Source of the DNA: Anisodus tanguticus
Lineage: Eukaryota > Streptophyta > Magnoliopsida > Solanales > Solanaceae
DNA: 64,000 nucleotides
Direction: 5' to 3'
Assembly (NCBI GenBank): GCA_034509755.1
Contig: CM067541.1
Coordinates: 13,566,001 to 13,630,000, forward strand
The position numbers were made by a program, and so were the translations under genes. Numbering within the stretch: position 1 is the stretch's first letter; each line of letters begins with the position of its first letter. The notes under the pieces were generated by a model. The model was not told the DNA's origin and ran no database searches. It saw nothing but the letters and a program-made list of their open reading frames with translations. Positions 47,968 through 58,713 of the stretch are shown here, in pieces.

Positions 47968-49301
47968 GCTGAATCTAAATGATTAAGATTCAAACCTTCA
48001 AAACAAATGCATTTAATAGGCTGAATCTATTAAAATTCAGACCCCATTAAGTACAAACAAATGAGGCCTTAAACTCGGTATGACACTTTTTTGACTTTGC
48101 CTATCTCACTGTATTCACATTTTAATATTAGTTCCTTAAATCAAGATCAATTTTCACATTTATTTTCTCTTACCTCCACTAAGCAAGTTGTCGAGGATTT
48201 GCTGACTTTCTAACTTCATTTTCTAAGTTAATTCCCTAAATTCCTTGCTTGAAAATGGATTAAGATGTCCACTAACATTTGAAATTAAAATTATAGTGTA
48301 ATTAATTTTTAACAATATCATGTCATCATTCAAAGTATATTTATATGTTATTAGTCTCTATGTTCGTGCGATGCGCTAATATATTTAGCGGGAGAAAAGG
48401 TTGTCATCGAAATAAATAATTTTTAATAAAAAACATCAATATTAGTATATTAAATATTATATATAAAGCAAAGGACAAAATAATTAATGATAACGATGAT
48501 ATTGCATGGAAATAGTTATTAGAAAAAATACATACCTTGTACCAAAAGGAGTTAGAATAGCATTGGAATTTAAGATTTAAGAAACAATTTTTTTCTTTTC
48601 CAACCAATAGGTAGTTTTAAGAAATTCTATCATTAGTTGGTATCAAACTCCTATATGTTAGGCACTATAACTTAATTCACGCTATTTTATGGCTTTAAAA
48701 TTCTCTACTATTAGTTGACTTCAAACTCCTATATTTTAGGCACAAAATGTTATTATTTTACCCCATATTCAACTTTTTTTTAAAAATAAATAATTCAATT
48801 TTGATGGGTATAAAAGTAATTCAATAGTTAAAGAATATTTTGGTCAACTAACATTTATATTCATAATTTTATAATAATATAGATATAGATATAGATATAG
48901 ATAGATAAGACTCCTTAAGAAAAGTGAGATTTACAATATTAAAATTATGACAGATAAAAATAAAGATAACATAATATATAAGAATTCACTGAAAATGTAT
49001 ATTATTTAAATTCAAACATCTACAACGTGCAACCCTAAAATAACTAATCGCCTAATAATCTTAAGTTCTTGAACCGCACTTAAAAAGCGTGAATTTCTAA
49101 TTGATATTTTTGTCTGAATATCATTGAAAATATGAGATATTCTCGTTGGAACGTTTTGACAAGCCAATTTTTGACGAAATAGATTAAGAAATTCACCTTT
49201 TTTAAGTTGTATGTGTTATTTGCCTATTCTTAGTTGTCTACAGAAATTTAGCCACTGTTATTTGCGTATTCTTAGTTGTCTACATAAATTTAGCCATATT
49301 A
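47968..49301. repeat. Segmental duplication, copy 2
   Basis: Matches 41007-42327. Differences include an expanded ATAGAT microsatellite (about 48882-48905), loss of a CACCATGTCACCAACTCTCA-containing stretch near 49050, and a local tandem duplication of TTATTTGCGTATTCTTAGTT at 49215-49280. It joins the truncated RT of the family A element on the left and a second family A LTR on the right. Confidence 0.88.
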
Positions 49302-49456
49302 TCGAAAATATATGTATGTCCTAGAGATAATCTGTATTAGGAAAAATGTACTTTATACACATTCGTATTATTATTAATGGAGATTAATATTTTGACATTT
49401 GCAATTATTGAATTATTAGTTGATTGTTTATAATATTCTATAATATGCATCCCTTG

Positions 49457-49706
49457 TGTTAGATAGTGTATATTCCTGTGATATACATAGTGTATATCAC
49501 GGGACTTTGGTCCTTTTTAGGATTGTAATTAGTGTAGAATATTTGTATTACTTTGCATTGTACACTTATCATAATTATAGAAGTCTTGTACTACTAGAAT
49601 AGGGTTTTAGGAGTAGAATAGGAATATGATTCTCCTATTATGGAAATATGTAAATGTATATATAGTCTTTCAATTAATGAAAATAATCAAGGGATTATTT
49701 CTTTCA
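49457..49706 (+). repeat. 5' LTR of family B copy 2
   Basis: 250 bp; TGTTAGATAGTGTATATTCC to GGATTATTTCTTTCA. It has the same 5'-end hairpin as the 3' LTR, with one C-to-T change that would leave a G-U pair in RNA. Confidence 0.92.
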
Positions 49707-49848
49707 TGGTATCAGAAGTCTAGGACTAAATTGCTTCCGCTCTTCTCCGAAATTTCTCTCGGTTTTTCGTGCCCCTTCCTCGGATTTCGTTAAATTTTAC
49801 CTCATCTCTTCCCAAATTTTCTACAAAATCCCCTATTGTTCTTTCGTT

Positions 49849-50930
49849 ATGTCGACGACAAAGAGCACGTTTTACCCTGCCCGTGTTGGTTTCTAACATC
49901 AAGAATCACATACCTCTCATTCTTGAAATAGAAAACGTCCAATACGCGACGTGGGCCGAGTAGTTTAAAATTCACGCTCGCTCGCATCAAGTCATCCATC
50001 ACATAATCCCCGCGGCTACTGAGGATATGGAGGTGCCTCAACGTGAGGATGATCCTAAGTTATGGACAACGCTTGATGCCACCGTCCTTCAGTGGATTTA
50101 TTCCACTATCTCTACTGACCTGTTGCAGACGATTATTGAGCCAAACGCTACGGCAATGACTGCTGGGATGGGCTGCGTGACATATTCCAAGATAATCAGG
50201 ATTCCAGAGCTGTTACTCTTGAGTAGGATTTTTCCCACATCAACATGGAAAATTTCCCGAATGTTTCAGTGTATTGCAAAAGGTTGAAGGAATTGGCGGA
50301 CCAACTCCGCAACATTGGTGCGCCCGTTAGTGAAGATCGTCTGATTCTACAGATGGTTGCTGGCCTCTCCGAGGCATTTAGTGGAGTTGGGACCCTACTT
50401 CGTCAAAGTAACCCTCTCACAACGTTCTATCAAGCCCGCTCCATGCTTACTTTGGAAGAAGCCGGATTGGCTAAAAAGGCGGCTACCGAGGCAAGTCCCG
50501 TGGTCATGATGACGTCCTCCAAAAATTCTCCAGGGTGTGTTGATAATTCGGGCCAAAACCGTGCTCACGGTGGCGACAAGAATAATAGAAAAATAATAGA
50601 AGAAACCGCGGTGGTAACGTCAACAGTACCGGCGGCAGTAGGCCCCACCCCACCAACAGTGGGCCTCAGCCCCACTGGTCCCAGCCTTGGGCCCCCTGGC
50701 CGTGGGCTTGGACCAGTAGGCAGTGGCCCAATAATCTCGGTTTTTCAGCGCCTCCAGCCCACGGTAGTTGGGCCCAATTTCAGCCTTCTTTTCGGCCCAA
50801 CTACTCCAGCCCAATCTCGGTCCAGCGATCCAGTAGGGTACCAGGTCAGCAGGGAGGCAGGCCTGGGCCCCACCAGGCCCATTATGCAGCGGGCCCCACT
50901 TCTACTGACATCGAAGCTGCGGGAATAAAT
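49849..50930 (+). pseudogene. Family B copy 2 gag (frameshifted)
   Basis: The ATG at 49849 (MSTTKSTFYPA) is followed quickly by a frame change and then NIKNHIPLILEIENVQYATW, with a TAG after ATWAE. The frame continues in pieces: DPKLWTTLDATVLQWIYSTI, then ENFPNVSVYCKRLKELADQL (50245-50928) and LTLEEAGLAKKAATEASP. A Pro/Gly/Ser-rich tail follows. No zinc knuckle is visible. Confidence 0.85.
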
Positions 50931-53900
50931 CCTTCGGACCCAAATTGGTACATGGACACCGACGCCACTGCTCACATGACATCCGATTCAGGTACTCTCT
51001 CGTCTTATTCTAATTTGAGCAACAATCGTGGTATAATTGTTGGTAATGGTAATTCAATTCCAATTTGTGGTTATGGTCATAAAACATTGTCTCCCCCTCA
51101 TCCACCCCTTATTTTGAAAAATATCCTTCACGCTCCAAAAATGATTAAAAATTTGGTGTCTGTCCAAAAATTCACCACTGATAATTCTGTGTCCATAGAA
51201 TTTGATCCATTTGGGTTCTCTAAGAATTCAAAACGGGGAGTTCTCTCATGAAGTGTGATAGTAAGGGAGATCTTTATTCTATCACGCCAGGTTCTAGTCC
51301 ATCGAGTCAAGCCTTGTTGTCCGTGTTTGCAGCACTTGCTCCTTCCTTGTGGCATGCTCGTCTAGGTCATCCGGGATCGTCTGTTTTGTCTTCCTTAGAG
51401 AAAAATAATTTTAGTTCTTGTAAGGGTGAGCGTAGCACTCCGAAATGTCAATCTTGTTCTTTAGAGAAAATAGTTAAGTTGTCATTTGTAGACTCTAATT
51501 CTCATACTTTAATGTCATTCGATATTATTCATAGTGATCTATGGACGTCTCCTGTTCTTAGTTCTTTGGGTCATCGGTATTATGTTCTCTTTTTGGATGA
51601 TTATTCTAAATTTTTGTGGAATTTTCCAATAGCAAAAAAATCTCAAGTTTTTTCCATCTTCTTAAAATTTAGAGCATTCATTAGAACCCAATTCGAACGT
51701 GAAATAAAGAATATCCAATGTGATAATGGCAAAGATTATGACAATGAGGTATTTCGGGAATGTGCAAATAATGGGATCAATTTTCATTTTTCTTGCCCTC
51801 ATACGTCTTCACAAAATGGGAAAGTCGAACGCAAAATTCGTACCATTAATAATATTGTCCGCACTTTACTAATTCATGCTTCCATACCCCCGTCTTTTTG
51901 GCATCATGCTCTACAAATGGCAACATATCTTCTTAACATTAATTCTTCCAAAGGTTTGACATATTCGTCCCCCCTCCAAATTTTATATAATAAAACTCCT
52001 TCGTATTCACATCTTAGGGTCTTTGGGTGCTTGTGTTATCCACTCTTTCCGTCCACCACAATTAACAAACTTTAGGCCCGTTCTACCCCCTGTGTGTTCT
52101 TGGGTTATCCATCCAATCATCGTAGTTACAAATGTTTTGATTTATCTTCTGATAAAATCACCATTAGTCGCCATGTAATTTTTGATGAATCCCAATTCCC
52201 GTTTGCTAAGGTTAGTACTCCGGTGCCTAGTTCGTATAATTTTTTGGATGATGGTATTTCCCCGAAACTTATTCACTATTTTTAGGACGTGTCCCTTACT
52301 ACAACTCCACCAGCGGGCCTACTGCCCGCTGGTCCTCCCCAAACATCGTCGCCTTCAAATCTGGGTCCAGCCCCATGACCATCCATTCTACCCTGTTCTG
52401 GCCCAGTTCTAGGTACAATTTCGGGTCCGAGATTGGCCCGATTCCGTGCTGACTCCGGCTTTAGTTCCCGATTTGGGCCAGCAGGCCCACTGCCTGCTGG
52501 TCAGTCCGTTCCGAGTCCTGAAAATTCCCAAAATCCACCCGTCTCTGCCCCGAGATATAGACCAGTCACTCGTAGTCAACGGGGAATTTTTAAGCCAAAA
52601 GTACATTTTAATTTACATTCTAATGTTCTTAAATCACCCTTACCCCGTAATCCTGTGTCTGCATTAAATGACCCGAATTGGAAAGTTGCTATGACCGATG
52701 AATATAATGCTCTTATTGATAATAAGACGTGGGAGTTGGTGCTCCGTCCGTCTGGTATTAATATTATTAGCTTTATGTGAATTTTTTCTCATAAGGAAAA
52801 TTCAGATAGTTCACTTGCCCGACATAAGGCGCGACTTATAGGTGATGGTAAGACTCAGCAGGTTGGTATGGATTGTGGTGAGACGTTTAGTCCGGTGGTC
52901 AAGTTGGCTACCATTCGCACTATGCTTAGCTTAGCTCTTTCGAAAGCATGGCCTATTCATCAGTTAGATGTAAAGAATGCTTTCCTCCATGGTGATCTTA
53001 AGAAAACAGTCTATATGCATCAACCTTTGGGATATAGGGATCCCAAATATCCTCATCATGTCTGTTTGTTGAAGAAGTCCTTATATGGGCTTAAGCAGTC
53101 TCCACGTGCCTGGTATACATGGTTTGCCGACTATGTTTCGACTATTGGGTTCACTCATAGCAGGTCAGATATTCCTTGTTTATCTATCGTCGTGGTTCGT
53201 CCTTAGCCTATATTCTGTTATATGTGGATGATATTATTCTGACTGCCTCTTCCGATGTCTTACTCTAGTCTATCATGACAATGCTCAACTCTGAGTTTGC
53301 TATGAAAGACTTGGGGCCCTTGAGTTATTTTTTTGGGATTGTTGTCACTCGTCATGCAAGTGGGTTATTCTTATCTCAATGGAAGTATGCCGCTGAGATC
53401 ATTGAGAGGGATAGGATGGCATCATGTAAGTCCACTTCCACTCCAGTTGATACTAAGCCCATGCTTAGTACTGCGGTCGGCGCACCATACGAGGATCCGA
53501 CCCGATATCGTAGTCTTGCAGAGGCTCTTCAATATCTTACATTCACGAGACCAGATATTACATATGTTGTACAACAAATGTGTTTGTTTATGCATGATCC
53601 CAGAGTTGAGTACATGAATGCGTTCAAACGCATCATTCGGTATATTTTCAGGGTACACTTGACTATGGCTTGCATTTATATCTTTCTTCAACGTCAGCAC
53701 TTGTCTCGTATACAGATGCTGATTGGGTGGCTGTCCAGACACCAGACGGTCTACGTCTGGATATTGTATGTTTCTTGGTAATAACTTGGTCTCATGGTCT
53801 GCCAAGCGTCAGTCCACTTTATCACGCTCTAGTGCAGATGCCGAGTATCGAGGGGTAGCTAATGTGGTGTCTGAATCATGTTGGTTGCGTAATCTTCTTT

Positions 53901-54190
53901 TAGAGCTTCATTGTCCTATTCAGAAAGCTATCTTGGTTTATTGTGATAATATTAGTGTCATCTATCTGTCTGGAAATCCGGTTCAGCACCAGCGCACTAA
54001 ACATATCGAGATGGACATTCATTTTGTTCGCGAAAAGGTAGCTCGTGGAAAAGTACGCATATGTCATGTCTCTTCCAGATATCAAATTGCAGACATCTTT
54101 ACAAAGGGTCTTCCCTCGGTCCTTTTTGATGATTTTAGGGACAGTCTCAGCGTTCGAAGACCGCCCGCTATGACTGCGGGGGTGTGTTAG
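50931..54190 (+). pseudogene. Family B copy 2 pol (protease to RNase H; multiple breaks)
   Basis: Protease start WYMDTDATAHMTSDSG (catalytic region changed from DTGA to DTDA). Integrase 51248-52075: WHARLGHPGSS, CQSCSLEK, DIIHSDLW, FLDDYSKF, NGKVERKIRT. RT from 52640: DPNWKVAMTDEYNAL, QLDVKNAFLHGDL and active site LLYVDDIIL at about 53216-53242. RNase H 53723-54190: GGCPDTRRSTSGY, ADAEYRGVANV, ADIFTKGLP, ending TAGVC. Stops at 52072, 52284 and 52778 and frame changes near 53200 and 53650 break the reading frame. Confidence 0.88.
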
Positions 54191-54434
54191 ATAATGTATA
54201 TTCCCGTGATATACATAGTGTATATCACGGGACTTTGGTCCATTTTAGGATTGTAATTAGTGTAGAATATTTGTATTACTTAGCATTGTACACTTACCAT
54301 AATTATAGAAGTCTTGTACTGCTAGAATAGAGTTTTAGGAGTAGAATAGGAATATGATTCTCCTATTATGGAAATATGTAAATGTATATATAGTCTTTCA
54401 ATTAATGAAAATAATCAAGGGATTATTTATTTCA
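54185..54434 (+). repeat. 3' LTR of family B copy 2
   Basis: 250 bp with a perfect 13-bp hairpin stem CCCGTGATATACA (54203-54215, loop TAG, partner 54219-54231) about 18 bases from the LTR start. Confidence 0.92.
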
Positions 54435-55802
54435 CCTATGTGAGATAATAATATTAAAACGTAACTCTTAAAATAGCCTCAACTAATGATCATCGAGAAT
54501 GGGAAATCGATGATAGGTGATAAGTCGACATGTGGTCTGCATCACATCCTTAGAGGATGTAGTATGTCTCACTTGCTACGAGTAATTACTACTCGTGATG
54601 GACACATGGATACTTTGGAAGTATTGGTATACCCTGCTGATATACTGTTTGTTATACTTGTCTAAAGTATGATCAGCGTGTGGGAGATAGAAGTCTTTAG
54701 ACTTAAGGTCAATGTGCACATTGTCTACAAAGTAATATACTTTGATCCTGTCCTAAGCTCAAATGCCTTATAGGTTGAGATACGGCTTGTATTGGGTACA
54801 TTATGATGTGGATTAAAGGTGGTAGTTGAGCCAAGATTAGGATTCATTCCTCGAATGTATATTTAAGAGAATACTCAGCTTCTCAGTGATATTATGATGA
54901 CTAAGTCGTTCGCCAACGCAATAGACATATTTAGAATATGGTCTAGTTGTCAACTAATATAGATAAGATACAATGATTACGCCTTTTGGATAGACACTTG
55001 ACAAATCCTAAGCTTGATCGGGTGTGTCGTGAATGAAATAATTTTATCTTACCACATAGATGTTAAGTTTACTGGATTCGTGTAAACGTACTTCACATAT
55101 TGAGTTTGTCTTGTGGCGCCGTCTAGGAGTTCTGCGTAGACCTTAATTTGATTAATGTCGATATGTGCAGGCATGTAGGGTCACACTATGTCGATTGTCT
55201 TTTCGATCTAAAAATGTATTGAGAGGGTATTAAATATTCGATTTAGAATCGAGATATTTAAATGAATAATGATTGTTTTAATTAAGTCAAAATTGGATTT
55301 TGAATTTAATTAAGAATGTGCGGAAAATAAAATGAGACAGTTTAGGGCCACGTCAGCGCCGCGACGCCCACACCATAGGGTCGCGGCGCCATGACCTAAT
55401 CTATCTCGAATTTTGGGTCATGTCCAAGTTTAAACCCTAATCCGGTATGACCTAATTTTCACCTATAAATACATACCTACACTTCATTATTCATTACACT
55501 TGATTTTCATATCATTATTCTAAGTCTTAGAGACTCAGAATCAAAACACTCTCTCGAACCTCTGCCGGATTTCCTAGCTTTCCAAAGGAGGAATATATTG
55601 AAGCTTGGAGCTTGCAATCGAAAGGACCTTCGCGTGCGCACCCACAGTTGATAAAGATTTCAGATATTGTAAACATGTAAGTACCATTCAAGTCTTATGT
55701 TTACAGTTTAAAATTATCCTATAATCAAACGTTCTACGTTTGTTGGATTTGAAACAAGTTTTCAATATCCGCTGCGTACAACAACCCAACAAAATCCCTT
55801 CA

Positions 55803-56382
55803 TGTATTTTTGTGGTGCCTCATTTAGAGTAGATATGTGATTTAATGTGAATAAGGGCTATTGAGGGCTATGCAGTTATGCTATTGAGGGCTATGCAGTT
55901 ATGCTATTGAGGGCTATATATATAATTTAGTAATTTAAAATTAACAAGCAGCTCTACATAATGCACTTCATGCCTCTCCATGTAGGGGAGTGTGTAAGAT
56001 TCAATAAATGTGTTAGTCCATTTAAACAGCTGACTTATATAATAAGTATGTACTGATGAGATTAAAACAATCTGTTAGTCGTTTTACTTATGTCCAAGAT
56101 TGGATTACATGTTAAAAAAGGATATGACACCTGTGGTGGATACAATTTGTAAATTTAATTTTATATGTATAAGTAATTTTTTATAAAGTATGTATATGTA
56201 CATTGCGCCGATGCAGCTTGAAAATAATACAAGTAATTTTCAATTTATATTAGGAAAAGGAACGTCTTAAAACCGACATAGTCTCGGACCTAAGCTACTA
56301 AAAGATTAAATTGTGACAATAAACTGACACCACTTTCATGAGATTTTACGTAGATGACAGTATAAGAGAAGTCGAAAAGAAC
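55803..56382. other. Short intergenic stretch with a 25-bp tandem repeat
   Basis: At about 55856-55920 a unit of roughly 25 bp (GCTATTGAGGGCTATGCAGT...) is repeated two and a half times. The rest is AT-rich with no gene seen. Confidence 0.6.
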
Positions 56383-56552
56383 TATTAATAGAATATTCAC
56401 CATATATTTTGTAATTATTAGTATTGTATAATTATGATAATTATAGAATCCCTTTTGTATTATCATTCCACATTGTACACACTATATATATACTGTATTA
56501 ATGAGAAAGGTTCCCCAAGGTAGATTAATACAATTCGACATGGTATCAGAGG

Positions 56553-56752
56553 CAGGCCCATTCCAATTCTTTGTTCACGATGTTAGGCCCCAAATTATAT
56601 TATCCACGCTCCAGTTAACAAAGTCTCGGCGTGCGGGGAAATGTTAAGACTCCCACATCGGATATGGAATGGGTACATGGACTCCTTATATGGACTTGGA
56701 CAATCCTCACCCTACAAGCTAGCTTTTGGGGTCGAGTTAGGCCCAAAATCAA
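56553..56752 (+). mobile_element. TRIM interior plus LTR inside family C element
   Basis: From about 56553 (CCATTCCAATTCTTTGTTCA) to the purine tract GCGTGCGGGGAAA, followed by a TRIM LTR TGTTAAGACTCCCACATCGG (56642 onward) that stops near GAGTTAGGCCCAAAATC. This matches the TRIM at 8593-8808. It begins right at the shared primer site of the family C element. Confidence 0.82.
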
Positions 56753-56819
56753 AATTTATTCCCTGCTCTAAACCTTGAAATTGGCAGCCCTCCCTTCCTT
56801 TTTCCGGCGCCAAAACCGG

Positions 56820-58135
56820 TTGTATACCATCAGTATATACTGATATACCTCTAATATACTGCCTCATCAACCTCCCTATTTCTCCAACATGTTGTATACC
56901 ACCAGTATACGCCGTTATACCTCTAATATACATCCTCATCAACCTCTTTATTTCTCCAACAGATTGTATACCACCTGTATACGTTGTTATACCTCTAATA
57001 TACAACAACCTCTCCGAACCTCTAATTTTTTTCGGCAGCCCCCGCGGCGGAAAACAACCACGCTGGTTTTTCGGGCCGTGGTAGGAGCACAGATGGGACT
57101 GGGCTTTCAGCAAACACCCAGAACCTCCGTGGCTCAACAGCATGGGAGCCCTACCGACGGGCCACCGTCACCAGGCCCAAGCTCCTGCAGTGGTCTAGCA
57201 GCTACTATCGATGGGCCCACTGTCATCGGGCCCAATTGCCTGCAGCCCAACAGTGGCCCAGCAGTTTGGGATCAGCACCAATAGGCCACATCCATCCGGC
57301 CCAATGTCCTAGAGCCCAACAGTCCGCACCAGGACTTCTCCAATAAAATTTGGGCTAGGATTTTGACACATTGACTCATCGGAAGCCCGATAATGCATGG
57401 TATATGGATACGGACATCACGTCTCACCTCACCAATAATTCTGGTAATCTTCCTCAAATGCAAACTTTAAATACTCCACAATCTATTATGGTTGGATACG
57501 ATTATCGCATTCCAATTCAAGGTTTTTGTCACACTCTAACCCCCACCACCGCATCCCCACTTCTCCCTAAATAACGTACTCTATGCCTAAAATATTATCA
57601 AAAACCTAATCTCCGTTAGAAAATTTGCCACAGATAATTTTGTATCAATTAATTTTGACCCGTTTTGAGTTTTCTATAACAGACCTACGTACCGGGAAAC
57701 TCCTTACAAGATGCAATAGTGAGGGGGGCCTCTATCCTTTCCTATCCACGTCCGTTGCCAGTGTCACCCCTTCCACATCTCTAACTGCCCAAGTCTCTCC
57801 TCCCACCGCTTTAGCAACAATCTCTCTGTCAACCTGGCACAATAGACTTGGACACCCAGGAACTTTTTTTTTTTATTTTCTTTGAAACAATAATTTAATT
57901 CGTTATTCTAGTGGGAAACCTGCCCAACAGTATTTTTCTTGCCCTTTAAGCAAACACGTTTGCCTCCTTTTTCAATCTTCTTTAAGCGTTACATTTTCTC
58001 CGTTTGACATTGTTCATGTCGATTTATGGACATCTCCTGTTATTAGTTCATTGGGTCATAAATTTTATCTTGTATTATTAGATGACTTTTCTCACTTTAT
58101 TTGGATTTATCTCTAAAATTCAAGTCTGAAGTTTT
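56820..58135 (+). repeat. Left arm of large inverted repeat in family C
   Basis: The sense arm holds gag tail, protease (KPDNAWYMDTDITSHLTNNS near 57387), and the integrase start (STWHNRLGHPGTF near 57830, then FDIVHVDLWTSPVI). It pairs with 58714-60020 on the opposite strand. Examples are AGCCCGATAATGCATGGTAT and AAAATTCAAGTCTGAAGT at the inner ends. The arms are diverged by scattered substitutions and gaps. Confidence 0.82.
56823..57010 (+). repeat. 72-bp minisatellite (three copies)
   Basis: Three tandem units of about 72 bp built on TGTATACCACCAGTATACG and ATACCTCTAATATAC. On the minus strand they read as a 24-residue repeat (YIRGITTYTGGIQSVGEIKR and so on), and on the plus strand as CIPPVYAVIPLIY. 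A related, more diverged array occurs in the other arm at about 59880-60020. The coding reading is probably incidental. Confidence 0.75.
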
Positions 58136-58713
58136 TACCAAGTTTCTTGAGTTACGCAACTTTATCAAAACATAATTTGAAAAATCCATCAAATCATTTT
58201 AATGTGACAACGGTTGTGAGTTTAATAATTCTGCGTTTCATAATTTTTGCACCAATAATGGCATGTCTTCCGTTTCTCTTGTCCCCACACCTCACCCCAA
58301 AATGAAAAAGCTGAACGAATCCTATGTACTATCAACAACATGGTTCGTACCATTCTTTTCCATGCCTCTCTCCCCCCGTCGTTTTGGGTTTATACAGTCA
58401 AAATGGTAGCATACATCCTTAATGTTTTACCTACCAGTACTCTTCACAACAAAACCCCCACCGAAATTCTCTACCGTCGGATCCCTTTCTTTGATCACCT
58501 TAGAATTTTTGGTTGCATGTGCTACCCAAATCTTACCTCCACTGCTCCTCATAAATTAGCACATCGTACCATCAGTGTGTCTTCTTAGGATTCCCACACA
58601 ATCATATGGGGTATTTGTGTTATGACCTCTCTTCCCGTAATATCATCGTGTCCCGTCTTTTCACGTTTAACGAAACAATCTTCCCATTCGCCAATCTCCA
58701 TATATATAAACTT
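58136..58713 (+). pseudogene. Integrase core remnant in the loop of the inverted repeat
   Basis: Continues the integrase from the left arm: KFEKSIKSF-like, then CDNGCEFNNSAFHNFCTNNG, a frame change, and MVRTILFHASLPPSFWVYTV (58340-58588) with HLRIFGCMCYPN. This part is present once, as the 578-base loop between the two arms. Stops occur throughout. Confidence 0.7.

Larger units (their letters stand above)
49457..54434 (+). mobile_element. Ty1/copia element, family B, complete copy 2 (4978 bp), nested
   Basis: LTRs 49457-49706 and 54185-54434, both 250 bp and nearly the same. The primer site TGGTATCAGAAGTCTAGG starts at 49707, and the purine tract CTGCGGGGGTG is at 54174-54184. It is inserted in a family A LTR. 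Flanks CCTTG and CCTAT match at only 3 of 5 bases, and about 22-25 bp of the target LTR seem to be missing. The polyprotein is close to that of the copy at 25.1-30.1 kb but carries its own stops. Confidence 0.92.
49302..55802 (+). mobile_element. Second family A LTR, split by family B copy 2
   Basis: The LTR occupies 49302-49456 and 54435-55802. Removing the nested element leaves about 1.52 kb ending CCCAACAAAATCCCTTCA. No primer site or coding region follows at 55803, so it behaves as a solo LTR. GC motifs (CAGCGCCGCGACGCCC, GTCGCGGCGCC) lie at about 55354-55390. Confidence 0.83.

Noticed and set aside
55856..55920. Short direct repeats considered as a CRISPR-like array
   Set aside because: The 25-bp units are contiguous with no spacers, and the genome is a plant; it is a simple tandem repeat.
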